DNA of 64,000 nucleotides. Source: Hofstenia miamia (lineage: Eukaryota; Xenacoelomorpha; Acoela). The stretch lies in the NCBI GenBank assembly GCA_004352715.1, contig SCFE01000095.1:821628-885627 (forward strand), read 5' to 3'. A program made the translations under genes and the position numbers. Below, piece after piece: positions 47,301 through 57,061 of the stretch; within the stretch, counting starts at the first letter, position 1; each line of letters starts with the position of its first letter. The notes beneath the pieces were generated by a model. That model worked only from the letters and a program-made list of their open reading frames with translations. It searched no databases and had not been told where the DNA came from.

Positions 47301-48013
47301 TACTACATCGGCATTGTTATATCAATTTTTCTGTGTTACTTCGATTAATTCAAAAAATACATGAGTTGTTTTTATAAATTTATAAATTTGATTTAACAAA
47401 CACCAAATTTAAACTTAAATTTTTAAAACATGGAATCAGTGAATCAAATAAACTTCTCTATGAAATCGCTAGAATAGACATTTATTATCATCAACCATAT
47501 TTAAAAAATGGACTTGGAAGAAAGAATATGTTTGGTTAGAAAGTGAAATTTCTAATACTAGACCACTCTATTCAGTCTTTCCTAAACTGCTGTTTGCCAT
47601 CTGTCACAGAAGGCAACCACAATTCCTTACTTATTCCACCCAATTCTCGTCTCTAACTAGATTTTTCATTTTGCTTATGAAAGCATTAAATATGTGCTTA
47701 TTTGAGTTGCATTGTTGCAGCTAGGAAAACCAGAAATAAGACTTTAAAAAACAAAATGTGATCATATTTTATGATGAAATTTAACTGAATGTAGTTAAAT
47801 ATTGTCTAAAATATGATCTATCCATTTTTCAAAATTATCTATTTAAACAAAATATAACGTTTTTATATTATTGAGACCAAAAAATATAATAAATACAAAA
47901 ACTTTTAATAATAAAAAGCAAAATTTTAAAATCCGACAAGATCTTGAAATATATGTCTTGTTAGGATAGCTTTTTACAGTTATCTAATCGTACACTCTCA
48001 TTGATTATTGTAT

Positions 48014-48975
48014 TAGCATATAATTTTACATATTTTTTCAATAATATTGCACAATTTTCATGGTAAATATATGGAAAATATCTAATTTTATTACCAAATG
48101 CAGTAGGATTATTAAAGTATTACTATTATTATTATCGCTACTTTTTCCCAACAAATTTAAGCTGGTGTGGCTCTAAGCTCGGAAAATTCACTAGTTTCAA
48201 GCCTGCAAGACTTTTTTTAAGGTTCTAGTCACTCCTTCTGTACTACTGTTCTCCTAATTTTTGGTAATCATAGCTCATCCAAGCAAAATTTATTATTCCT
48301 AGACTACATTAAACTTTCTCAACTTCCACAATCTTTCTATTTCTTCCACCAAGCTTTTTAATTTGGTTAAATATTTTTTCTCTCTTCTTTCAACATTCCT
48401 GTCCTTTGGTCACTCAGGTCTATGTCTGGTGCCATTTTTTCCTTTTATCTACCACTTCTATTTTGGTCACCTTACTTCAATAATATTTATATTCTACACA
48501 TTGGAGTCCCACAGTGTTGTAACTTTCTCGATCTCTATGATTATCTGGGAGGGGGTAATGGCTATAATAATTACATATTGTGATTCTAAATCGTATTGAC
48601 TACTCAAGCTCAAAAATACCATGGGTTCTACGTTATCATCTTTTGATTACAAAATTACAAATACCATCTAAACTATGGATCTTGTATGATATATAAAAAG
48701 GAATTTGCAATGTAATTAATAAAACAACACCAATTAAATTCTGAAAAGAAAATTCCAAACGCTCAAATTTGCTTTATCAAATGCCAATGATAGCGCATAG
48801 CATACGTGAGCAAGCAACCATTAAATGAAAACTATTTATTTTCGCCAAAACAGAACTTACACTAACTTATTTGACTAATTACTAAGAATCAAAGATTTTT
48901 AAATAATTGAAAAACAAAAAGGTTTTTTTAAATAAATATTGCAAACGCAAATTGGGGCTGTATTAATAAAATTCG
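48014..48975. other. Second copy-A-only segment
   Basis: Between blocks adjacent in copy B. Its pyrimidine-rich centre (48180-48560) has a 78-codon frame of hydrophobic composition that I do not recognise. Could be an insertion, but no terminal repeats or target duplication were found. Confidence 0.5.
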
Positions 48976-49079
48976 AAGACAAAAATGAATAAATACAACA
49001 AATCTAATAAATCAACTGAAAAAGATCAAGTTCATAAATAAAATTGTAAGATTCATTTATAAGATCAAAAACCTTAATT

Positions 49080-49190
49080 CAAAGCTTGGCCAAAATTAGC
49101 TACTAATTTTTCCTATAAATCAAATGTAATTTACAAGATTCAATGCTCCTGTACTGAGAACTACGAAACTAAGGCGAAGGTATAGAATAG
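49080..49190 (+). pseudogene. Penelope-type GIY-YIG remnant, copy A
   Basis: The plus strand reads 'KLATNFSYKSNVIYKIQCSC' followed by TENYETK, corresponding residue by residue to the better preserved copy at 62115-62369. The second half of the GIY-YIG signature (D-Y-I-G) has become N-Y-E-T. Inactive. Confidence 0.55.
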
Positions 49191-49340
49191 GGTGCACGCG
49201 AACAAAATAAACACTAATCCAGGGGAAAAAACGATGAGAAATGCAATAACAAACGTAAATAGTTCAAAAAATAATAGATATAGACCGATAACTTTACATA
49301 ATTAACCAAATTTGTAGCACGCGTTAACACGCGATGGCAC
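49185..49340 (+). repeat. Penelope-like 3' tail, inverted with 52105-52275
   Basis: The sequence just downstream of the GIY-YIG remnant, containing ATAGAATAGGGTGCACGCG and ending ACGCGTTAACACGCG, recurs in reverse complement at 52105-52275. The two arms enclose about 2.8 kb that includes element X copy 2. Confidence 0.8.
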
Positions 49341-50116
49341 GCGGTATATATTTAAGGATATTAGCAATGAAAAATTACAAGATATAAAATTATATTTATA
49401 CAAATCTATAAATTTTTGTCCTTATTTGAGATGTTTAAATTGGAACGTTCATGCTTTGCAACCACTTTGCATTTTCAGAGAAGTTTTCCCGATTTGTATT
49501 TATTTCCACATTTTAATTACTGATTAGTAAAATCGAATTTATAGCTAGCATGATCGCGTTGCATACATTTTTAATGCATAAATATCCATTCCGCTATTGT
49601 TATAAATATATTTTGAATAGTGCGGATGTACAGTATCTCCTGGGTGCTATTAGTATTTTCATAATTATTGAACATGTATATGGGACTCAAAATATGGCCT
49701 TTTATAATTGAAGCATGTAGTGCAAGAACCCATTTTGTGCAAATTCATTCAAAACGAGAAATGGCCATTTTAAGTTTCCGTTTGTATCTTTGTTTATGTA
49801 GTGTCGTTTTACGGATTCTTCATAAATCAATGATCAAAAGCGGGTTCATTTCTCTTGTTTTGCACCTAACAACATGTAGTTCTTCACACAATTCTAAAGC
49901 AATCCATTTGATAATTTTGTCAATTAACGCGTTTTTCAATTATGTTTTACTCAAAAATCATAATTGCTTAGTAGATTTAATGAAGTATCTCGTTTTGAAA
50001 TCTAGACCTATTAGTTGTTCGGTTGTAATTAACATTATGATCACAAAGGTGCAATACCCTAAAGAGATTGATTCAATTCAGAGTTACCCATTGCGTTAAA
50101 TAATGTGAGCTGTCAA
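49341..50116. other. Region with one long but unrecognised ORF
   Basis: A 143-codon plus-strand frame (49668-50099) has several Leu/Ile-rich stretches and evenly spread Cys and His, but no motif that I recognise, and no splice or promoter signal supports it. It is longer than most chance frames here, so it is recorded as a candidate only. Confidence 0.3.
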
Positions 50117-51040
50117 GTGCGCCGCAAAGAAACTTCTTAAAGGAGGGGCAAAAAAATTTTTTGCATGTGTGCTATTTTAGAAACCTGTTTTTGTTGAAAA
50201 AAAATATTTTATTTCAAAGCAATTTCTTTTTGAGCAAACTTAATCATTTAATTTAAAGCGAACAATGAGATGAGATTTTATTTTCCGAATATTTTGATTA
50301 TCCGAAGTAATGTGCTAGAATCTGCTTTGTTATTTTCTACCACTCAACTATTTTGAAAGCAATATCTGCTACATCAGTAAGAAAGCACTTTATATATCGC
50401 TGGTTACGATGCATATAGACGTAAGTGCCAAATGTTCAAAATGTGTTTTATTTGCAATTTAGACTTTTGTTTATGTATACTTCAATCTTGCAATGTCATA
50501 TTTCAAAGGTATTGGACTATTTAAAATCAGCCAATCAAAAATCAGAAACTTTGTGAAACATTTCATTGTGAAATATTTTTGAAAATGATTTTTCTCCATA
50601 TGTTAGAATTGGCACTTACGTCTTTTGCATCTTAACGAGCGATATGATATACTGCATTTCAAATGGAGGTGAATTTCAAAATAACAATATTATTTTCCAG
50701 ATAGTAATCAAAGATTTAACCTGGTTTAAGGAATTAAAGATTTTTTTAACATCTAGAAAAAATTTTATTAATCAGAAATAACTTGCGTCTTTTATGTATT
50801 CTTAACAGTATAATTCACATGTATACATCTATATACATTAGAATTGAAAAATGGATAAATGTATTTCATGCAGTAAAAATATTCCCAATACACTTAGTGC
50901 AATACTAAAATACATTTTAAATTTATTTAAATCAAGTATTACTAAGAACTTCGATTTGATAAAACTCAAGTCAATTCAATGAACTCACTATGAAAGGGAA
51001 GAGGGCGGCTGCTCCCTCTTGCCCTCCGCCCGCTGGGCCT
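50117..51040. mobile_element. Element X copy 2, with a nested MITE
   Basis: Homologue of 3917-5417. It lacks the 0.9 kb middle part of copy 1 but contains an extra insert at 50391-50652 that copy 1 lacks. Ends are GTGCGCCGCAAAG on the left and a degraded GC-rich end on the right. Confidence 0.65.
50391..50652. mobile_element. Nested TA-flanked MITE, about 260 bp
   Basis: Terminal inverted repeats of about 40 bp: the left arm starts ATATCGCTGGTTACGATGCA and the right arm, read inward, ATATCGCTCGTTAAGATGCA; both then reach AGACGTAAGTGCCAA. TA dinucleotides flank it. The corresponding place in element X copy 1 has no insert. Fits a Tc1/mariner-type MITE. Confidence 0.8.
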
Positions 51041-51361
51041 ATGTGGGCAATACACATATGTACAAGTCATCATGGCTAAGTTTTTTCTGTTCAAAGCACC
51101 ATCTTAAATTTACTAAAAGTGCAATCTATAAGAATATATTTATATACATACACATCTTCTAAAACTGAAGTTTTATTGGAATGAAGTTGTTGCAAAATCA
51201 TCAAAGATGCATGAGAGAAATTTAAGGTGTTGTACAATCATTCAAACAGGGACTATAATTCATGATATATATTCTTACTGTAAAATTTTTAAAACAAAAA
51301 AGAACGATGTAAATTTTCATAAAAATTCAATCAAATATTCTTTAACAAAGCGTATATATTA
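51041..51361. other. Spacer between two mobile elements
   Basis: AT-rich; a 74-codon frame (51207-51431) runs into the next MITE and is not supported. Confidence 0.6.
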
Positions 51362-51722
51362 TACAGTGGCGCTCAAAAGTATTGAAACAGAGGCTGAGGA
51401 CTGTAAGAAAATGCCCCAACTTAATGAATAACAATTTTGCAGTAAAATTAACACTGAAAATACATTCAAAGTATAGCTAAGAATTCATAATTTTGTTTTT
51501 ATGAAAATTAGGTGCATATAAATAAATTTTAAAAGTTGGATTAAATTTTCTTGCTTAGCACGAGCTCAAAAGTATTGAAACAGTGGAGTTAAGTTTTTCA
51601 CAACTAATAAAAACAAAACGAAACAAAATAAAGGCAATGAATTACACAATTCCGACATCATGGCATTCGTATTTCTAAAATATGCAACACTTTTTCAATA
51701 CTTTTGAGCGGCGCTTTAATAT
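51362..51722. mobile_element. TA-flanked MITE, about 360 bp
   Basis: Left end TACAGTGGCGCTCAAAAGTA followed by TTGAAAC; the right end read inward is TATTAAAGCGCCGCTCAAAA followed by GTATTGAAA. An internal extra copy of GCTCAAAAGTATTGAAACAG lies near 51568-51587. Tc1-type elements often begin CAGTGGCGCTCAAAAGT, and TA dinucleotides lie at both edges. Non-coding. Confidence 0.75.
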
Positions 51723-51750
51723 ACAGTTTAGTTAGGTTTTAGATATTACT

Positions 51751-51867
51751 ATGTCAAAACCGGAGAGTAGCCGTGGTGGCTCCCAGAAAGTTGGCCCAAA
51801 GACGAGATGCTTTGATGTCAGAAAATTTCAATACTTGCAAGACATGTGCAAGGATTACTGGCGATAA
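51751..51867 (+). pseudogene. Short frame, possibly a transposon N-terminus
   Basis: A 38-codon frame starting at an ATG in non-AT-rich sequence, with S-K-P-E-S-S-R-G-G and a 'KFQYLQDMCKDYWR' end. It directly follows the MITE right end. Composition looks coding, but no family is recognised. Confidence 0.25.
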
Positions 51868-52104
51868 TTGGGTGCAATGTTTAAAATATATTAGTTGTTA
51901 TAATAATACGAGTAAAACATTGAGAAATCGAAATTAATATATTTATATTTTTATCAAAATGTATTTGGAAAGTTCACCTAAGGTAAGGATTTGATTTAAA
52001 CTAAACATGTATATATTTGCAAAAATATACTTTTAGATCGTGTAATTTGTTTAGTAATAGTTAATTATTTTATGAATTTTAAGTTTTCTGTGCTATTCTC
52101 CTTG
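51868..52104. other. AT-rich spacer
   Basis: Nothing recognised. Confidence 0.6.
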
Positions 52105-52275
52105 AATATGTAACGCGTGTTACCGCGTGCTACGAATTTGGTTAATTATGCAAAGTTATTGGTCTATATGCATTATTTTTTAAGCTTTTTACGTATGTTA
52201 TTGCATTTCTCATCGTTTTTTTTACCTTGTATTAGTGTTTATTTTATCCGCGTGCATCCTATTCTATACCTTCGC
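52105..52275 (-). repeat. Penelope-like 3' tail, inverted copy
   Basis: Reverse complement of 49185-49340, including CGCGTGTTACCGCGTGC and CTATTCTATACCTTCGCC. It ends about 40 bases before the LTR of the gypsy-like element, which may have inserted next to or into this fragment. Confidence 0.8.
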
Positions 52276-52316
52276 CCGAAACTAATTAAAATATTTTAAA
52301 TCATCTAAAAGATTTT

Positions 52317-52620
52317 TGTAGAATTTGCACTCTTAGAGATTGACTGTAGAATAGTTTAAACTATTACTTTTCTTAGTCTTAGTCAAGTTCTCCATAGCTA
52401 GTAAGATTCCAACAAATTTCTGCCATCTGCTTTTATCACATGTACTTGAGTTAATAATTAATATTCACAAGTCAATTACTCTTAGTTAATTAATCAAGCA
52501 TCGATTTAAGCTGGCAGAAGTAGATGACAGGGTCAAAACCCGAAGCTGAACCATGGAATCAAGATGTGCTCAACCTCCGATAGTGATCGCCAAATTCTAT
52601 GCAAGACTGTGACTCACGAA
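52317..52620 (-). repeat. 3' LTR of the gypsy-like element (partial)
   Basis: Aligns with 55919-56223 with some substitutions and small indels, starting TGTAGAAT.TG (the CA end on the element's strand). Homology ends near GACTCACGAA, so the U3 side is truncated or replaced. Confidence 0.85.
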
Positions 52621-52639
52621 GCGCTCTCAGTGATAATGG

Positions 52640-53090
52640 TTTAGATTGTATTGTGCAGTACTCCCTTATGTTGCTCACCATTAACAATTTTATACATTGA
52701 TTGCACTTGTTAACAATGTTAATAAAATGAATCACACAACTTTGCCACTTTTGTATATTAACTTCCTTACATATAAATAGCCCTACATAGAGATAGCTAC
52801 ATGATCCTGGATATACATCCACTTGTACAGGCCATAAGGTGTAATGAACGCTGTTTTTTCTATATCACTGGGTTCCATCAGTACCTGCCAGTCGGCTTTG
52901 CACAAGTCTATGCTTGTAAAATTCTATGATTGCTAGCCTCGTACAAAATGTCGTCTATTCTTGGTAGGGTATATGCATTTTTTGTTACATCATTGAGTTT
53001 TCTGAATTCTATGCAGAGTGTGTGTTTTTTGCCCTGTTTTATGAATACACTTGGCGCCGCATATGGGCTTTCACTCGACCTTATATTGTT
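52640..53090 (-). pseudogene. Gypsy-like RT N-terminal half
   Basis: The minus strand reads SPYAAPSVFIKQGKKHT, then LCIEFRKLNDVTKNAYTLPR (about 52960-53018), then in a shifted frame 'IDLCKADWQVLMEPSDIEKT' (motif A, about 52882-52911) and AFITPYGLYKW. These are the SP.ASP, F..DYR.LN, PLPRID, DL..GYWQ and F.TP.GLYE blocks of gypsy RT. The catalytic DD box is absent. About 60 codons later 'FINIVNKCNQCIKL' loosely resembles the integrase zinc-finger end, suggesting a deletion joined RT to integrase. Confidence 0.85.
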
Positions 53091-53485
53091 ATCAATTGAA
53101 TTAATTTGAATTTTGTTGTATTGTTCTTTTAGGTTTTCAGGTACACGACTTACTAGTAATCGTATATAGGCTATTCTGTTGTTGTTTTGATCTTATTCGT
53201 TTCTCCCACTGCTTGTCCCACACTAATTTCATTTTTCTTCAAACTGCCTCCAGATTTTTTGTTGATTTTCATCCAAGTATTCTTGCTCATTAATATCTGG
53301 TATTTTGTACTCCTCTTCTTCCTGTATTATATTAATGCTCTTTCAGTTACTTCAATTTTTGATATAGTTCTCCTCCCATAAATTTCTACTGGTTTCTTTC
53401 TTCATGTTAACCATTCAGGTCATTGCATTTAAAATTGGTATTTTTCCGTGACCCTCTTTTACCATACAAGAGCTTGATGGTAATG

Positions 53486-54043
53486 CTATTCTTTGGTATT
53501 TATGCCCGTTTGTACATATAGCATAATCTCTGTTGTAATTGGTTTGATAATTTCTATTTTATATATTCTCCAATTATTGGGATGCAACTGAACGTCTTCA
53601 GTTAATTTAAACATTATGATTTCATTATTATTTTCATCTTCATTTGTGAATACTACTTCTTCCTGAACCTTTATGGTTTTTGTTGTATAGTCTATTACAC
53701 ATCCATGCTTCATTAGAAAATCGTTTCCCAATATGACTTCATACAGTAGTGTGTTATTTTTGGCATCAATTCATACCTGGACGTTTTGCAATCGTGCTTT
53801 TGTATCAATGTAATTTCCTGATGCATTTATCAGTCTATTAGTTGTGTTCTTTAGCATCTCTCTGTTGAAGCCTATTTTAACTGCACATTCGTCTGTTATG
53901 ATTGAAACAACTGCTCTCATATCTATCATTGCCTTCCCCATTATAGCATTTATCACAACTGTTATTGTGCTTGCTTTGATTAGATTTGTCATGATTAACA
54001 TCAGTGCTCGATTGTCTTGAGATGGCACTCTTAACAGATTCAA
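53486..54043 (-). pseudogene. Gypsy-like aspartic protease
   Basis: Two frames in order. The first (53771-54043) has 'INAIMGKAMIDMRAVVSIIT' with the active-site triad as D-M-R-A at residues 41-44 instead of D-T/S-G-A. The second (53486-53731) starts GNDFLMKHGCVIDYTTKTI, the typical C-terminal G.dfL....a.iDy....i block of retropepsins. The Asp is kept, but its neighbours are replaced, and a frame break near 53760 splits the domain. In an active element it would mature Gag-Pol. Confidence 0.85.
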
Positions 54044-54161
54044 TCACTCACTATTTCTTCTCCTTCTTCTTCTTCTTCTTCTTCCATACTGCTCTCAACA
54101 TCAAGTAAATCTTCATCTTCAAAGTACGCTTCTCCTTCCTCAATAAAATTTATTTGTTTTC

Positions 54162-54207
54162 TGCAATCTTTCTTCATATGCTCTTTATTGCCACATAGTT
54201 TGCACCA
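54162..54207 (-). pseudogene. CCHC zinc knuckle of gypsy gag
   Basis: The minus strand reads W-C-K-L-C-G-N-K-E-H-M-K-K-D-C, a complete C-X2-C-X4-H-X4-C nucleocapsid knuckle between gag and protease, as expected. A Glu-rich run encoded by the TTC tract (about 54060-54085) follows it. Confidence 0.9.
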
Positions 54208-54521
54208 TAAATTTCTTTTTGTACTCTCTTTTTTGTGCCATCCTTCAGTTTAAATTTTACAAACTCATGTTTTTCCCTTAATTACGTTTGCGTTTTGTTC
54301 TCAACTTTCCCCTGTGGTGTCCATTGTGAAACCATTGTGAGCTTGTTGCTGGCCAGTCTCTTATTTATCCTAGCATTATTTTCCAGAGTAATCTGTATTG
54401 CAAGACCCTTCCTTATGATTTTTTCCAAAGAGTCGTCAGCATCACATTTAATTTCAAATTGGCTGCAAATGTTTTCTGGTAGCCCTATGCAAATATGTGA
54501 GAATAAATCGTATTTAGAGTA

Positions 54522-54740
54522 TCACTCCTCGCTCGAGCTTAATCTCAGTATTCTCTTAAATTGAGACATGTAATTTCGCAAGTCATCTCTCTTATTCATT
54601 TTCAGGTTGTTCAGTATCATTCGGGATTGATTCTTGAAACTTTCATCATTGTAGTAACCTTGATACTCTCCTATCAATCTTTTATAATTCATTTTCACTT
54701 CCTTATTTAGAACTAGATAGTGCTGGTAGCCTGCTCCCAC
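54522..54740 (-). pseudogene. Gypsy-like gag fragment
   Basis: A 72-codon frame with 'YKRLIGEYQGYYNDESFKNQ' and 'LRNYMSQFKRIL' matches the W..F...L...F.......+..L..+.Q...E.v..Y...F..L pattern of retrotransposon capsid proteins. The frame stops on both sides. Upstream parts (54740-55430) show coiled-coil-like Lys/Glu-rich stretches in broken frames. Confidence 0.7.
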
Positions 54741-55362
54741 TAAATATAATGGGAATCTCCCTGCTGCATCATCCTTTGTTGCCTTTCATTCTCTCATTGT
54801 CATTTTGAATATTTGAATTCATTCTACCTGTGAATTTTGGCAGTATCACTTTGCATGGACTTACTTCGTCACCTTTTGTTTCAGTAAGTATTGAATTTTG
54901 AAATGCATTTTCAATTTCTCTTTCTGTTCATATTCTCGTTTGACTTGTTTTGTTATGTTCTTAACTAGTCTCTTGATGAATTCCTCTTCAGTTTCATCTG
55001 GTGTCATTTTCTCCTTTTCTCAAAAGCATTGGTTGCTTAAACTTTGTGTTTGGAGGTTTCCTTGAATTGTTACTTCCACATCTCTCGACTCTGAGCAATT
55101 TGTTGTCTATTTATTTATCTATCATTGTTCAGCATTATTAATCTTAGTTCATCTTATAAATTATCAATTTCCAATTGCTTACTTTCATTCTCTTCTCTAA
55201 ATTTCCCTCTTCGTCTTGTATTTCTGATATCATTTGTTGCCATTTTTCTCTTTCACCTATTAGTGTTTTTATTTGTTCCTGAAACATTTCTTTTTATTGA
55301 CTCAATCTCATGCTTGTGACGTTTCGCAATTCCTCAATCCATTTTTGTTTTTTGATGTTGTT

Positions 55363-55745
55363 TCTTTCTAATTCAGACATTTTTTCAAACAATTGTTGCA
55401 CTTTACTTTGCATCTCTGTGATAGAGTCTTGACCCGACTTGTCAACGAGCCAAGCAGAGCCGAGCTTGAGCACAATATTTGATATACAACGAGCCCAAAA
55501 CGAGCCTATTTTGGGTAAAGCAAGTTTATAGTTCTGCTTGTTAATTTGATTATGGAGATTTTTCTTATTTTTTGTCTTTCTAATTCAGACATTTTTTCAA
55601 ACAATTGTTGCACTTTACTTTGCATCTCTGTGATAGAGTCTTGACCCGACTTGTCAACGAGCCAAGCAGAGCCGAGCTTGAGCACAATATTTGATATACA
55701 ACGAGCCCAAAACGAGCCTATTTTGGGTAAAGCAAGTTTATAGTT
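55363..55745 (-). repeat. 212-bp local duplication (gypsy leader plus MITE start)
   Basis: 55363-55574 is repeated at 55575-55745 (second copy shorter), offset 212 bp. Each unit holds about 70 bp of gypsy sequence and the first 100-140 bp of the H1 MITE. The 90-codon frame across it is chimeric. Confidence 0.93.
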
Positions 55746-56411
55746 ATTACTACGAGTGTGCCATTTATCTGATTTCACTTTGCATATCTTGTGTTTGTTG
55801 TAGGGTTTTGAGGAGCTTAACTTAACCTAATATCACTAAGTTGATATTCACAGTTATAATTCGCTTGTTTTTCCTAGCTTCCTTGCTTCCATGCATTGGG
55901 CGCCTGTCACGGTCGCCATGTAGAATCTGTATTCTTAGAGATTGACTGTAGAATAGCTTAAACTATTACTTTTCTTAGTCTTAGTTAAGTTCTCTATAGC
56001 TGGTGAGATTCCAACAAACTTCTGCCATCTGCTTTTATCACATGTACTTGAGTTAATAATTGAAATTCACAACTCAATTGCTCTTAGTTAATTAATCAGA
56101 CATCGATTTATGCTGGCAGACGTAGATGACAGGGTCAAAACCCAAAGCTGAACCATGGAATCAAGATGTGCTCGACCTCTGACAGTGATCACGAAGTTCT
56201 ATGCAACCTACTGTGACTCACGAATGTAATATCGCTACCCAGGTGAAACTAACACTTCATAACTAGATAATCTACTTAGAGAATCAATCAAGGGATCAGC
56301 GCCAGCTATCACGGGGTAAGTATTATCTAAACTTCCTCTTCTTTTCTTTAATTGTATATTCTACACTGCATTAACAGATGTTCCAATAACAATTATTAAG
56401 TAGTATTATTT
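55744..56411 (-). repeat. 668-bp repeat: gypsy leader and LTR, copy 1
   Basis: Nearly identical to 57062-57729 at a constant offset of 1318. Each includes leader, primer site and LTR. Copy 2 ends at the 1000-N gap; copy 1 continues to the 21-N gap. Confidence 0.95.
55903..55918 (-). promoter_or_regulatory. Primer binding site for tRNA-Arg, copy 1
   Basis: Plus-strand CCTGTCACGGTCGCCA equals the 3' end (with CCA) of an animal tRNA-Arg of the TCG-anticodon type as I recall it. It abuts the LTR end at 55919. The other copy is at 57221-57236. Confidence 0.75.
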
Positions 56412-56526
56412 AGATACTTCATCGATGGAAGAGGATTGAAATCTCTGGGCGCACTTGCCCGACGCCAAGTCACTGAGATCATAACAGGCTCGCCAGAACT
56501 ATCCACAACTCCATCCTTTTCCGTAG

Positions 56527-56547
56527 NNNNNNNNNNNNNNNNNNNNN
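56527..56547. other. Assembly gap (21 N)
   Basis: Lies between LTR-side sequence and the right half of the H1 MITE. Confidence 0.99.
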
Positions 56548-57061
56548 ACGAGCCTACTTTGGGTAAAGCAAGTTTATAGTTCTGCTTGTTAATTTGATTA
56601 TGGAGATTTTTCTTATTTTTTGCAGTCAGTATGCCTTTCCTATAATCTTATTTAAGAAATGTTTATTATATAATAGGAAGAGCTATGTAAAAAATTCTTT
56701 GAACACAATATTTTTAAAAAAAATACCGAGCTAAAACGAGCCTCATTCAAAGATTTTATGTGGTAGCCGAGCCGATCCGAAATTACACAAAATTTAAACG
56801 AGCCGAGTCAAGCTTGGAAATGTCGGCTCGTTGACAAGTCTGGTCTTGACTATCATGTGGTATCGAACGTAAGATTAATTCAGTTGGGGAATTTTCACTG
56901 CTTGGTAATGATGTAGTTTCTAGTGTTTGGGGGGTTGTCACCATTGTTTGTGGCGTTTTCTGTTGGGCGGTTTTAGCTCTAGTCTTATTTTTCTTTCATG
57001 AATTATTCACTATATTTTCTTTCATTAGCATTGAGTAGTTTCTTGTTCTCCCAAAGTGCAC

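Larger units (their letters stand above)
42325..49190 (+). mobile_element. Penelope-like repeat, copy A (interrupted)
   Basis: Collinear blocks of this region recur in reverse complement at 62100-63965: 42325-42812 with 63485-63965, 45000-45480 with 63020-63480, 45700-45770 with 62945-63010, 47310-47650 with 62510-62940, 47865-48012 with 62370-62510, and 48975-49165 with 62140-62345. The last block carries a GIY-YIG remnant of Penelope-like elements. Copy A is longer because of extra sequence at 42812-45000 (a LINE), about 45770-47300 and about 48014-48975. No RT block is readable in either copy. The Penelope label rests on the GIY-YIG piece alone. Confidence 0.6.
55434..56842 (+). mobile_element. 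hAT MITE H1 inserted in gypsy leader (split)
   Basis: The left end (CCGACTTGTCAACGAGCC, from 55434) follows GTCTTGAC (55426-55433), and the right end (read inward CAGACTTGTCAACGAGCC, to 56842) precedes the same octamer at 56843-56850. The body is broken: the left part is at 55434-55574 and again 55646-55745, the right part at 56548-56842 after the 21-N gap. The matching octamers show the two ends belong to one insertion, so the intervening 55575-56547 is extra sequence. Confidence 0.85.

Noticed and set aside
54055-54090. (TTC)n microsatellite as an independent repeat
   Set aside because: It encodes a Glu-rich run in frame with gypsy gag-protease sequence on the minus strand and is part of that element.
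55506-55778. 90-codon minus-strand ORF as a gag gene
   Set aside because: It is a chimera of hAT MITE sequence and duplicated gypsy leader sequence.
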